A DNA stretch of 64,000 bases from Asterias amurensis (taxonomy: Eukaryota > Echinodermata > Asteroidea > Forcipulatida > Asteriidae). The stretch is from assembly GCF_032118995.1 (NCBI RefSeq), contig NC_092666.1, forward strand, positions 10,924,501 to 10,988,500, written 5' to 3'. Below are positions 43,701 to 54,535 of this stretch, piece by piece (the first letter of the stretch is position 1; every line of letters begins with the position of its first letter). The notes beneath the pieces were generated by a model. It did not search any database and was not told the DNA's origin. It worked only from the letters and a program-made list of their open reading frames with translations. The position numbers and the translations under genes are program-made.

Positions 43701-46700
43701 GACAGTTGTGCCACATCACGCGATACGTGCACAGCATCATATAAGGAGTTGTTTACCCGAGGGCTTTACCATTAGAAAGCTGGAGGGGTCTTGTGTTGAA
43801 AGAGATCATTGAACAATTATAATATTTGCATTTATTTTACCTTTTAACCCCAAAGTGTTGATGTTTTTTGACCGAAAAGGTATTTATGAAAGGGAATCAA
43901 AGTGTGTTGAATCGGTTTTCAACTAGCGGTTTAAACCCGCCGAGGCCTGGTTCTTGATAATTTACCTCGACTTTGTCTAGGTAAAAGTATCAAGAACCAG
44001 GCCTCGTTGGGTTTAAACCACTAGTTGAAAACCTCTTCACCACACATTGATTCCCTTATTTAAAAACTGATTATTATATTATTTTTCATTATTTACTGTT
44101 ATCCAGGTGGGGCCATACAGGTTTCATGGAGTTATATCCAGAGGATTTCATCAATAAAGATTCTATGGATGAGATGAGTAACGGAGAAGAGAATGCAAGA
44201 GAGATGAAGAAGAGGTTGAAGAAGAAAAGAACAAGGTAAGTCAAATCTTAAAGGCACTGGACACTATTGGTAGATACTCAAAACAATTGTTGGCAATAAA
44301 ACTTACTTGGTAATGCGCAATGGAGAGCTGTTGATAGTTAAACAAATTGTGAGAAACGGCTTCCTCTGAAGTAATGTAGTTTTTGAGAAAGAAGTAATTT
44401 CTCACTAAAATATTTGAATTGAATTTGAGACCTCAGCTGAGGTCGCAAAATCAAGCACCTGAAAGCACACAACTTGTGCGACAAGGATGTTTTTTCTTCT
44501 GTTATTGTCTGGCAACTTCGATGACCAATTGAGTTCAAAGTGTCACATATTTGTTATTTTATGCATATGTGAGATACGCCAAGGGAGAAGACTTGGCTTT
44601 GACAATTACCAACAGTGTCTTTAAAGAAGAACAGTCATTGCTTTCAACTACAAGAGCTTCATCCATTTGTTTTGGTCAAAGATCATTCTCTCACTTTGCT
44701 CCAATTCTTTGCAATATTCTTGTATATTCGCCAGGCTAGTTCTTTACACTGTTTTAAGTCTCTGTTAAAAACTCTTTTGTTTGAAGCTGCTTATTTGTAA
44801 CTGCTTACTTGTAAATGCGTCTTTCATTCATTGTAAAAGCTTTGTTATGCACTACCGTTGCATATTTGTCTCTTTGAAATGTTTAAAAACCCATGGATCT
44901 TTTTAATGTTGTATTTTAGTGTTTTTATAGTGCTGTTATGAACTTTTGAGTCTTTTATTTGTCTATTTTTGTAAGGTTGCCTTTTAGATTCTTAACATAA
45001 GTAGGGTTAGAGGCACCTGTCTCCTGAAAAGATCAAAACATTATCGATGCCAGCAGGGATAGGCCTAATGTATTTTAAATAAATAACTTTTAGTTCTCTG
45101 TTGGCGGGACAGACATATCCCCACTAGGGCTCGCCCTTAACACTAGCCCGACGTACATTGTCTAGTAAAAACTGCAACCGGTTTGTAAAATACCATCTCT
45201 CAACTTGCTCTGAAGGCTACGAAAAACTATGCAACCTACTTGTTTAAAATTCTCATATTTCTTCCATACAGATGTGAATAACACATTTTTTAAATGATAT
45301 TTGGAAAACAACTCTGTGCTGTTATTATTACACCGTTCACGCTTCTACTACGATGGAAAAATGACCGAGAGCATGGCCAATCGCGGACCAATCATGGGCC
45401 AAACGCAGGAGGATCTCCATGGGCGTGGTTTGGTCGGGTTGAGATCTCACGGGTCGGGAAACTGCATTCTCTCCCCACGCTTATTTTGAACATGTTCAAA
45501 ATAAGCGTAGCCGGGTCGTAGCCAATAATTAGCGGGGAAAAGTCATAGTGGGAACGCCTTTGTCGCACAAGCAGTTGTGAGATCGCAGCACTGTGGGCAA
45601 CCATTTCGAAGTAGAAAACTATTAGATCGGCATATGTCTAGGTGTAATCGTAGTGACAGCGAGTTAGCAACAGTGTTGACGTAGAAGCAGTACTTTTGTA
45701 CAAAATAAATGCATTGAAATGAAAATGTTGCGTGCAGTCTTTAATTTGCATTATTGCTTGATTTTGACGGTGATTGTGTCCCGACTTGATAATTTTTTTA
45801 GATCGCGATGATCGGCATGGTGATCGGCATAGAGCTGTTTGAACGGGGTCCATCATTTTCTAGGATCCGCTACTAATGCCACAACATATTCCTTCTAACC
45901 AGTCTACTGTTTTTTTGTTTGTTATCATTTTGTTGTCGATTCAGCGTCAGTGACATAGAGAAGACGTCACGTAAGAAGAGGAAATCAGAAAAAACATCCT
46001 CCTCCAGCTCAGATTCATCTTCAGATTCCTCAGACTCTGACTCCTCGTCCTCCTCCAGCAGTTCATCAAACTCTTCCCCCGAGCCAAAGCAGAAATCTTC
46101 CCCACAAAGACGAGCGAAACATCACTCAGCAAAAGCAGAGTCAAAACTAAAAAAGGACCACAGAAGGGCGCCCTCTATTGACAGGAAGGATCATAGAAGG
46201 ACCCCCTCTATTGACAGGACAGTAGTTAGAGAAGGGATGAAGCGTCATAGAAGACTGCCCTCTGGAGACAAGGAAGTGTCAGGTTCGAGGAGGAGGAATG
46301 GCACGGGGGATGAGAGAGAGACTGAGAGAAGACAGAGACGAGATAAAGATCATGAGAAACAAAAAGCCATCAAGAAAGAGGAGCGAAGGAGGAAAAATGA
46401 TAAGCATCTGGCTTTAGACGGCAAGAAGGAGCGACACAAGTCTGAAAAACATCGTCCGAAGGAGATGAGAGACCAGGAGAACGGGATCAAGGCGAAAAAT
46501 AAGGAACAAAATCATGATTCGAAAAAGAGAAAAGACTCCAAACATGAACGTCAGGAAATAAATGACCGAGATCTTGAAAAGAGAAAAAAATCCAAGAAGC
46601 AGAAAGATTCATCATCGATCAGGGATAAGACTCGTGATTCCGGATCGAAATCAAACAAAAGACTCCACTCTGAGAAAAAAGAAAAGACGTCTGAGGAGGA

Positions 46701-46800
46701 CAAAGAGCAGCGCCGTCACAAACACCGCAAGTCTTCAGAAAAGGAGAGGAAGGAACACCATAGAAACAGGAAGGAAGACGGGCATGGGAGGAGGAAGTGA
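40797..46800 (+). CDS. NKAPD1: NKAP domain-containing protein 1-like, Ser/Lys/Arg-rich
   Basis: Coding exons 40797-40972, 41915-42079, 44107-44235 and 45945-46800 join in phase 2 each time (176, 165, 129, 856 nt) and encode 441 aa. Two blocks match human NKAPD1 (C11orf57) as I remember it: LVRNIIRHTETHN...EEDGMW near the N-terminus and KWGHTGFMELYPEDF around residues 114-128, the latter spanning an exon junction, which supports the splicing. The last exon is low-complexity: a Ser/Asp run near residues 170-200, a repeated RRxPSIDRKDHRR unit, then Lys/Glu/Arg-rich sequence of the type found in nuclear speckle and splicing-associated proteins. The human protein is poorly characterised, and nuclear location here is inference. 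It is about 150 aa longer than the human protein, mainly in the charged tail. The start follows an acceptor at 40767; upstream in-frame residues within that exon are possible if a 5' coding exon exists. Confidence 0.88.
42108..42286. mobile_element. Foldback MITE in NKAPD1 intron 2
   Basis: Arms AAGGTCGAGTCACACTGCAG..AACGATAACG and inverse, with a second paired block GACGCAAAGAGAA further in. Starts about 30 bp after the exon 2 donor. Confidence 0.8.
42726..42900 (+). mobile_element. tRNA-Leu-like SINE, copy 1
   Basis: A-box TGGCTGAGCGG and B-box GGTTCAAGTCC in proper spacing, followed by GACACGTGTGTCA. The acceptor stem does not pair as in a true tRNA. Confidence 0.7.
43225..43515 (+). mobile_element. 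tRNA-Leu-like SINE, copy 2 (longest)
   Basis: A-box TGGCCGAGCGGATAAGAGC and B-box GGTTCAAATCC, then GACACTTGTGTCATTGTGCA and a tail ending GAAGCGCTTTGAGAGATGG..AAAGCGC, like an L2-type LINE 3' end. Confidence 0.75.
43520..44061 (-). mobile_element. Foldback element J, copy 2, in NKAPD1 intron 3-side
   Basis: Inverted full-length relative of 18780-19318. Lies in the intron between the exons at 41915 and 44107 and ends about 45 bp before the second of them. Confidence 0.75.
44248..44624 (-). mobile_element. MITE family A, 12 bp from a splice donor
   Basis: TTAA 44248-44251 and 44621-44624; starts 12 nt after NKAPD1 exon 3 (ends 44235). Confidence 0.85.
44625..45010 (+). mobile_element. LINE 3' relic in NKAPD1 intron
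   Basis: A frame-broken tail: QERSFSHFAP-like then FKSLLKTLLFEAAYL, as at 27885-28163, followed by a T-rich 3' end. Confidence 0.55.
45477..45508. repeat. Perfect 32-bp palindrome
   Basis: Centre CATG; 16-bp arms ACGCTTATTTTGAACA with no spacer. In the last NKAPD1 intron. Confidence 0.9.
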
Positions 46801-47340
46801 GGGATGTTTGTGGAGTGATTCGGTGTCCTTCTGTGAACTCCCTGTGGATGTGGCGGAAGGGAAAGAACAAGTTGGAGATATATTAATTTTGGTTTACCCA
46901 TATATACACCGATGTGTGTTAGCACTGTATAACCAGTACTTTACTGATCTCCGAGAAGAAAAATCAAAGGCAAACTACTCAGGTGGGATTCAAACCCCAA
47001 ACCTTTGCAACTCCAGAGCAGTGTCTCACCAACTAGACTTTGTTTTCTCAGAGCTTGAGAAAGTTCCGAGTGTGTATTGTATGGGTAAAACCAAAATTAG
47101 TATTCTTTATCTCCGATGCAAATTTCCATCTATCTATTAGAGATAGAGATAGTATAGAAAGAAAGACTCGATGGGATGAAGTGAGCACTCTTCCTGATCA
47201 ATTTTTTATTTTTATGGACCATTAGAAAAAGACGAAAGACTGATGTCAAAAACAAAAGTTAATTTTGTATAATTTGAAAGCTGCTTGGCTTTAAATTCCA
47301 TATATATATGTTTTTATTAAAAGTACTATTTTTTTTTTTA
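46801..47340 (+). other. NKAPD1: NKAPD1 3' UTR
   Basis: Noncoding sequence after the stop. An ATTAAA hexamer near 47317 is the first plausible poly(A) signal. A minus-strand tRNA-like SINE head (46972-47045) sits inside it. Confidence 0.45.
46972..47045 (-). mobile_element. tRNA-like SINE head in NKAPD1 3' UTR
   Basis: Reverse strand reads GTCTAGTTGGTGAGACAC and GGTTTGAATCCCACC, A- and B-box-like. A different tRNA source from the Leu-like family. Confidence 0.5.
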
Positions 47341-47583
47341 CTGTTCGCAAAGATAGTCCAAAATTAGAGGAAAAACGTGTGACAATTTGTGCGGTCAGGT
47401 TGGTGTCTTGCCTCGCCTTCAACCTGTAGGACCCCGATTCTAGTCCCTCCGGGGCCAGCAGGCCTGTAAGTTTTGTTTTTCAAAGGGCAAAGGCACCAAG
47501 GCTTTTTCTCCTTGGTAAAGGGCACTCTATGAGGAAATTGTAAATTTCTACTGGAGCATTTCAAAGGCATCAATGCAATTACC

Positions 47584-47833
47584 AGGGGCCAATTTCATGG
47601 CTCTGCTTACCGCCGAATTCTGCGCTTACAATTACGATTCCCCGTTTACGTGCAAGCACCGAATTTCTGCGCTAGCCTTGTAAGCGTAGAATGCCTAGTA
47701 ACGTGGAGTACGCACGTGCAGAAGCCAAAATTCACCACTACCCGTGAAATACCCTCTCCGTAAGCACAGAATTCCCTGCTTCTGTAAGCGCTGATTCTGT
47801 CCTTACGGTAAGCAGAGCCATGAAATTGGGCCC
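47584..47833. mobile_element. Foldback MITE family D, copy 3
   Basis: GGGGCCAATTTCATGGCTCTG and inverse; inserted beside the foldback-arm piece at 47483-47580. Confidence 0.75.
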
Positions 47834-48117
47834 TGGGGGCATAGAGGCAATCAAATTTGTTGCCTCCAGTCAGTACCTGATTGTGTGGGTTTTCCCTGGA
47901 ATAATTCTCCGGGGTTTTCTTCCCACATCTAAAACTAAAATTTCTTCATTGTGTTCTCTTATGGGGCTCTTGGTAAAAGTAGTGGTTATGTTAATTTTTG
48001 AGAAAACCTTTGTTTCACAACATGAATTATTAAATAAATAAATATCAATCAGAAAAACTATCCTTGAAATATTTGAAACAATTTAAAGGGATCAGACATC
48101 AGACTCTCAGCCATGTC

Positions 48118-48240
48118 GGTTATTGTCAAAGACCAGTCTTCTCACTTGGTGTATCCCAACATGTGCATAAAATAACAAATCTGTGAAAATTTGAGCTCAA
48201 TTGGTCACCGAAGTTGCAAGAAAGAACCTATGGAATACTT
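48118..48240 (+). mobile_element. MITE family A left-end fragment
   Basis: TTATTGTCAAAGACCAGTC..CACCGAAGTTGCAAG, cut off where the family L element begins. Confidence 0.7.
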
Positions 48241-48243
48241 ACT

Positions 48244-48707
48244 CCGTTGTCAGATGCAATTGTGTCCGCCATGCAATACTGTCCGCTCCAGACACTTTTG
48301 CATATATGCAATCGTGTCCGGGGCTATGCAAAAACCGTCCGACGGACATGTACATGCCTGTTCATGTACAGTATGTGCGTGCGAAAGCGAGCGTGCATGC
48401 ACTGAACCTACGTATATGTGGCATGAATATTCACATAATTATTTTATGATTGCAGCAAATAACCAAAGGCCAAACATTTCTTATGTCATTCATGACATGC
48501 ACTTAGCTTGTAAAAAAATGGCGAACGTGTTCCGTCGACCAAGACGTTTAGTTTACTGCAAGGACGGTTTTGCACGGGGGCGGACACAGCTGCATGGGGG
48601 GCGGACACAACTGCATATGCAGCAGCGTCCGGGCAGACAAAGTTGCATTTATATATGCAAAGTCCGGATAGAATATCATGGAGGACATAATTGCATGCGA
48701 CACCAGC
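48244..48707. mobile_element. MITE family L, copy 2
   Basis: Relative of 25741-26228, with CCGTTGTCAGATGCAATTGT and GCATGCGACACC ends. Confidence 0.78.
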
Positions 48708-48832
48708 CTTGCTGGTAGTAACCAATTAGTTTAATACCAGCACCAACCCCTATTGGTTGCATTGTAGTATTAACTACTTCCTACTCGTAATACTTGGTTA
48801 CATTTTATTCACAAAGGGTTGTCATAGATCTA

Positions 48833-49139
48833 AAAGCAATTCCAGAGCTGATGACTCTCTCTGATTCTGCAGTAGACTTCCTTGCATTGAAAATAAACCA
48901 ATCATGCCATGTTCTGATAAACACATTTGAAAACATCCCTTCTGGACTGGGCCTCCAAAATTAACCCACGGCATGTTGCCCTTTCCAAAATCTCCAATAC
49001 AAATTGACATTTTCCTGAAAGAAATGTACCTTATCAGAGGGAAATGTTTGTGTTCCTTCAAGAGCGAAGATCAAGGCCTGTCCTATTATGGAAACCTTTT
49101 TTTTACTTGTATTACTTGGTCACATTTTACTCATAGATC
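48833..49139. repeat. Tandem duplication, unit 1
   Basis: AAGCAATTCCAG..CTGATTCTGCAG through GGCCTG..CATAGATCT is repeated at 49527-49760, with about 80% similarity by eye. Confidence 0.8.
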
Positions 49140-49526
49140 TTAAAGGCAGTGGACACTATTGGTAATTGTCAAAGACTAGCCTTCACATTTGGTGTATCTC
49201 AACATATTCTTAAAATAACAAACCTGTGAAAATTTGAGCTCAATTGGTCATCGAAGTTGCGAGATAATAATGAAAGAAAAAAACACCCTTGTCACACGAA
49301 GTTGTGTGCGTTTAGATGGTTGATTTCGAGACCTCAAGGTTTAAATATGATGTCTCGAAATCAAATTCGTGGAATATTGCGTCTTCCTCTAAAGCTATGG
49401 CACTTCAGAGGGAGCCGTTTCTCACAATGTTTTATACCATCAACCTCTCCCCATTACTTGTCACCAAGTAAGGTTTTATGCCAATAATTATTTTGAGTAT
49501 TTACCAATAGTGTCCACTGCCTTTAA
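49140..49526 (+). mobile_element. MITE family A inserted in the duplication
   Basis: TTAA 49140-49143 and 49523-49526; the other unit of the duplication preserves the empty site. Confidence 0.9.
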
Positions 49527-49760
49527 AGCAATTCCAGTGCTGCCAACTCTCCCTGATTCTGCAGAGAGTTCCTTCCAGTGAAAATAAACCAATCTTGCAA
49601 TGTTTTGATGAACACATTAGAAAATATCCCTTCTGGATTGCGCCTTTGCAAAAGCTCCAATACAAATTGACATTTTCCTAAAGGAATGTCCCTTATCAGA
49701 GGGACATTGTTGTGTCCCTTCAAGAGTGAAGTCCAAGGCCTGCTTGGTTGTAGAAACCTT
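49527..49760. repeat. Tandem duplication, unit 2
   Basis: Second unit, beginning AAGCAATTCCAGTGCTG directly after the MITE. Confidence 0.8.
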
Positions 49761-50421
49761 TTCTGTATTATGTTGAATATAAATTTAAATATCTCCCTGA
49801 TTGTTGTATAAAATCTCCATGGTTGCAAGATGCAAATGTTGGCAGCTATGCAATTCTCAAGTTACAAGGTAGAACAATTTTCAGTTAATATCGAAGTCTT
49901 ATATAGCGCACGTAATCAACCAAACAAGGCACTCAAGGCGCTGAGTATACAAACTTTCAGAAAGATACATGTAGGTTTGTGCAGTGATCACACAAAATAA
50001 ATGTCAAATGCAAACTCCAGCACTGATTATTGTTTTGTTTATTTCAAAAATGCAAAAAGAAAGTTAATGGCCTTACGTTTCAACCCTAGCAGAGTCTTTC
50101 TCGAAGGCTAAATGACAACACACCAATTATGAACAGGCAAATAAGTGTAACATAGGCCTAAGCAGTGAAGGGAAACTTTCTATGGGATTTTTCTAACCGT
50201 TTTGGGTTAGGCTATGATTTGTCACGCATTAATCAACATTAAAAACACCATGATAATGCTGTTAAATTTGTTTGTTGTGTTTCCTTAACAATAACTATGC
50301 TGTCGCTCACATTTTCCCCAAATGAAAGGATTTCAAGATGAAAGAGTAGGAAACAAATAAAACCAGCCAAAGAAAATGTTGTCAACAAATTTATCTTTGA
50401 ATAGCCAGTGAGACATTGGGC
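49761..50421. other. Spacer without a recognisable gene
   Basis: Contains a reversed LINE-tail motif (TATATAGCGCACGTAATC..AAGGCGCTGAGTATA, 49895-49950), matching the tail at 54120-54235. Nothing else seen. Confidence 0.4.
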
Positions 50422-50794
50422 TTAAAGGCACTGGACACTATCAGTAATCGTCAAAGACTAGTCTTCTCACTTGGTGTATCTCAACATATGCATAAAATAA
50501 CAAACCTGTGAAAATTTGAGCTCAATCGATCATCGAACTTGCGAGATAATAGTGAAAGAAAAAACACACCCTTGTCACATGAAGTTGTGTGCGTTTAGAT
50601 GGTTGATTTCTAGACCTCAAGTTCTAAATCTGAGGTCTCAAAATCAAATCTGTGGAAAATTACTTCTTTCTCGAAAACTATGGCACTTCAGAGGGAGCTG
50701 TTTCGCACAATGTTTTATACCATCAACCTTCCCATTACTCGTCACCAAGAAAGGTTTTATACTAATAATTATTTTGAGAATTACCTGCCTTTAA
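50422..50794 (+). mobile_element. MITE family A
   Basis: TTAA 50422-50425 and 50791-50794; a few bases missing in the right TIR. Confidence 0.87.
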
Positions 50795-51249
50795 ACTCAA
50801 CCTGCTGCTGTGCCCTGACATTGACCTCTCCCTTATTATGAATAATTAAATAATGAGTGACTAGAGTATGTGCATGCAAGAATTGCATGTAGGTCGGTAG
50901 ACACTAGTCTGGTAGACAACGATTAAGTTGCGTCAGCCAGTGTTTATATAAATTGATCTTGTCTGTTCTAGGTTTTGAACAGCTGGACTTAATCCTGAGG
51001 GCTATGTATTAGTTTGCTTTTTTAGAGGAAATGTATACGTTTGGTAATATCACTCTGACAAAAAATGGCAATAAAAACATTCGGTAAGATGGGAGTGCAA
51101 GCATAATCAATGGCATGTACAGTTAGGTCGACACACCGATAAAGTTGCATCAGCCAATGTTAACATTAATTCGTCTTGTATCTCGACAAGGTTTTAGCAA
51201 ACGGCAGGACTAAATCCCAAAGGCTACAAGTCTGTATTGGTTTGCTTTT
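50795..51249. repeat. Spacer holding a diverged direct repeat
   Basis: AAGTTGCGTCAGCCAGTGTT..ATTGATCTTGTC (50925-51005) recurs as AAGTTGCATCAGCCAATGTT..ATTCGTCTTGTA (51141-51235). No gene seen. Confidence 0.55.
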
Positions 51250-51628
51250 TTGAAGGCAGTGGACACCATTGGTAATTACTCAAAATAATTATCATAAAAC
51301 CTTTCTCAGTAATGGGGAGAGGTTGATAGTATAAAACATTATGAGAAACAGCTCCCGCTGAAGTAATGTAGTTTTCAAGAAAGAAGTAATTTTCCACAAA
51401 TTTTGATTTTGAGACCTCAGATTTAAAATTTGAGGTCGCGAAATCAAGCATCTGAAAGCACACAACTTTGTGTGACAAGGGTGTTTTTTCTTTCAGGATT
51501 ATCTCACATCTTCGGCGACCAATTGAGCTCAAATTTTCAAAGTATTGTTATTTTATGCATATATGTTGAGCTACACAAAGTGAGAAGACTGGTCTTTGAC
51601 AGTTACCAATAGTGTCCACTGCCTTTAA
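51250..51628 (-). mobile_element. MITE family A
   Basis: Reversed orientation; right TTAA 51625-51628, left mutated to TTGAA. Confidence 0.85.
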
Positions 51629-52019
51629 AACTAATTAAAAAATTTGGTTAGAAGCAGCATGGAGGTACATTTGCAGGAAACAGTCAGAATCCCCACAACA
51701 CAACGTTTTCTGATAGTACCAAGGAATTTTGAGAAACACAGTAATGTGGTTATGTCAAAAGATGTCAGTTTGTATGCCCAAAATTTGAATCTGAGAAGAG
51801 ATTCTGTCAGAAATGTTTTTCAGGTTGTGTATTCCTATTATAAATAGAGGTTATTCCTGCGTGAACATATTCGCTTGAGACTTTCTGCAATATCTAACTA
51901 AATAAATCCTGCCAACTTTCGCAACAAAACACAATTTATTTATATTGTATACATTTACATTTATATAGAAAAGGATTAAAACAATCACATTTCTAATAAC
52001 CAAAGGTATACTTTCCATT

Positions 52020-52111
52020 TAGGTGTGGTTTTGGTTTCCATGCTTATTTTGGGTTTTCATTTTGCTGAGAAGTTTCTTGTGATCATGGGATCTGATTCAC
52101 AATGAGTAAGT
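52020..52111. repeat. Direct repeat flanking a MITE, left copy
   Basis: GTGTGGTTTTGGTTTCCATG..GATCTGATTCACAATGA; the second copy starts immediately after the MITE at 52505. Confidence 0.85.
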
Positions 52112-52504
52112 TTAAAGACACTGGACACTATTGGTCAAAGACCAGTCTCTCACTTGGTGTGTCTCAACATATGCATAAAATAACAAACCTGTGAAAATTT
52201 GAGCTCAATTGGTTGTCGAAGTTGCGAGATACTTATGAAAGAAAAAAACACCCTTGTCGCACCATGGTCACACAAAGTTGTGTGCTTTCAGATGCTTGAT
52301 TTCGAGACCTCAAATTCTAAATCTGAGGTCTCGAAATCAATAATTCGTGGAAAATTACTTCTTTCTTGAAAACCAAGTTACTTCAGAGGGAGCTGTTTCT
52401 CACAATGTTTTATACTACCAACCTCTCCCCATTACCCATTACCAAGTGAGGTTTAATGGTGATAATTATTTTAAATAATTACCAATAGTGTCCACTGCCT
52501 TTAA
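52112..52504 (+). mobile_element. MITE family A at a duplication junction
   Basis: TTAA 52112-52115 and 52501-52504. Confidence 0.88.
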
Positions 52505-52615
52505 GTGTGGTTTTGGTTTCCATGCTGGGAGAGTATATTACTTTGGGTTTTCACTTTGCTGAGAAGTTTCTTGTGATCAGGTGATCATGGGATCTGATTC
52601 ACAATGAAGTTTAAC
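52505..52615. repeat. Direct repeat flanking a MITE, right copy
   Basis: Same unit as 52020-52111 with two short insertions. Confidence 0.85.
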
Positions 52616-52677
52616 GGTAATTTACAGGATTGAGACTGCTCTATATTAAAACACCCCCATGTTCCCACGGCCCTACA

Positions 52678-53061
52678 TTAAAGGGAAGGTACATGTACAC
52701 GTTTGGTAATTACTCAAAACAAATATTAACTTAAAAACTGACTAGGTAACAAGCATTGGAGAGCTGTTGATAGTACAAAACATTGTGAGAAACGGCTCCC
52801 TCTGAAGTAGCATAGATTTTGGAATAGAGGTAATTTTTCACTAAAATAATAAAAGACTTCTAGCTAGAAGTCTTTTATTCCTATCTGAAAGCACAAAAAT
52901 TCGTCCAACAAGGGTGTTTTTTCTTTCATCATTATCTCCCAACTCCGATGACCAATTGAGCTCAAATTTTCACAGGTTTGTTATTTTATATGCATATGTT
53001 GGGATACACCAAGTGAGAACACTGGTCTTTGACAATTACCAATAGTGTACCTTCCCTTTAA
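52678..53061 (-). mobile_element. MITE family A variant
   Basis: TTAA 52678-52681 and 53058-53061; terminal bases AGGGAAGGTACA differ from the main family, and the hairpin core is AGACTTCTAGCTAGAAGTCTT. Confidence 0.78.
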
Positions 53062-53129
53062 AGGGTCTGTATTATAGCTTGGGAATGATTCTGAAAATTA
53101 ACTGCAATAAGAACTTACCCTTTTGCATG

Positions 53130-53164
53130 TTTTTTTTTTTTTTTTTTTTTTTGGGGGGGGGGGG
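53130..53164 (+). repeat. T23-G12 tract
   Basis: Uninterrupted T23 then G12, same layout as at 26654. Confidence 0.9.
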
Positions 53165-53359
53165 TGTTCAGATAGTGTTTTCTTCAATGCGACTTTAATT
53201 CAGAGGGAAATATTTCACAGACAAAATGGTTCTAGTTATCATGAACTTCATAATCAGTCTTAAATTCAGACTTTTTTTTAACCAATCCTGTAAAACACCT
53301 TTAAGGTATAACTACCTTGGTTCCTTGCCTGTTCCCAACAGAGTGCCAAATGAATCACC

Positions 53360-53880
53360 TTAAAGGCACTGGGCACTTTTGGACTCAAAACAATTGTTAG
53401 CATAAAAACTTACTTGGTAACGAATAATAGGGAACTGTTGATAGTATAAATCCTTGTGAGAAACTGCTCCCTCTGAAGTAATGTAGTTTTTGAGAATGAT
53501 GTAGTTGAAGCCTGAAGCCTTTTACATGTATTAAGCATCTGAAAGCACAACAATTTGTGCAACAAGTTTTAGTTTGTTTCATTATTCTCTTGCAACTTCG
53601 ACGACATTGAGTCAATATGTTCACAGAGTGTTATTTTGAACAAATGATGGGATACGCCAAGGGAAAATACTGCCGTCATTTCACAAAACACTTCTTTAAC
53701 TCAAGATTAATCTTAGGACTTAGGATGAGTTCCAACCCTGCACTGTAGCATGAAGACCTTAAGATTAATCCTAAGTTAAGGACGAGTTACTCGTCCTAAC
53801 TCATGATAAGACGAGTCCTAACTCTTTGGGAAATCGACCCCTGGTCTTTGACAATTACCAAAGGTATCCAGTGCCTTTAA
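53360..53880 (-). mobile_element. MITE family A with a nested foldback
   Basis: TTAA 53360-53363 and 53877-53880; a foldback (about 53678-53842, arms with GATTAATCTTAGGACTTAGG) lies inside. Confidence 0.75.
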
Positions 53881-54535
53881 TGTTTGACTGTTTTTGTGTG
53901 GATGTGGTTTCGATTGATGTATGTATGTGACACTGTACCACACATGCCTTGGCACACACCTTTATGACCTGTAGGGCCATAGATGGGTTTGTGTCAACCT
54001 AAAGCAAGTTTGAGTGAGCACATAATAGTCGACCCGTGGTAAACTACTAAAATGTACATCGCAGTGACGCACTCAATATAATTGGGTCTCATCACTGCAA
54101 TTATTGCCTATCATTCTGAAAGTTTGTATATATACTCAGCGCCTTGAGTACCTTGTTTGGTAGATACGTGCGCTATACAAGACTTTGATATTATTATTAT
54201 TATTATTATTGTTATTATTATTCTTATTATCAATCGAACCACATTTGGAAGTATAGTCAACCTTTCCGCCTTTTCGCTATGTGTCACTGGTTCCCCTCTG
54301 CGTTTAACACATGTTAGAATGGAACATGCTGTTGGGACCAGTGAATAAACCATGAGCTCAAGGGTGGTTCAAAATGGTCGACCACAGTTGTCAACCAATT
54401 GTCACCAGCCTGGGTTGAAACCACTGTGCACACTCAAACTTGCTCCTAGTGTGTGCATATAATGTTCAGAGGTAAAATTATAAAGACTGGTACAATACAA
54501 TAAGTGTCATGTGAAAGTTTCATCTGAATACAATG
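53881..54535. repeat. Spacer with LINE tail and (TTA)n
   Basis: 54120-54235 reads CAGCGCCTTGAGTACC..GCGCTATACAAG then (TTA)n at 54190-54232, an L2-type 3' end. No coding part kept. Confidence 0.5.

Noticed and set aside
46562-47140. 192-codon frame overlapping the NKAPD1 end
   Set aside because: Shifted frame of a low-complexity exon; the protein-like match is in the other frame.
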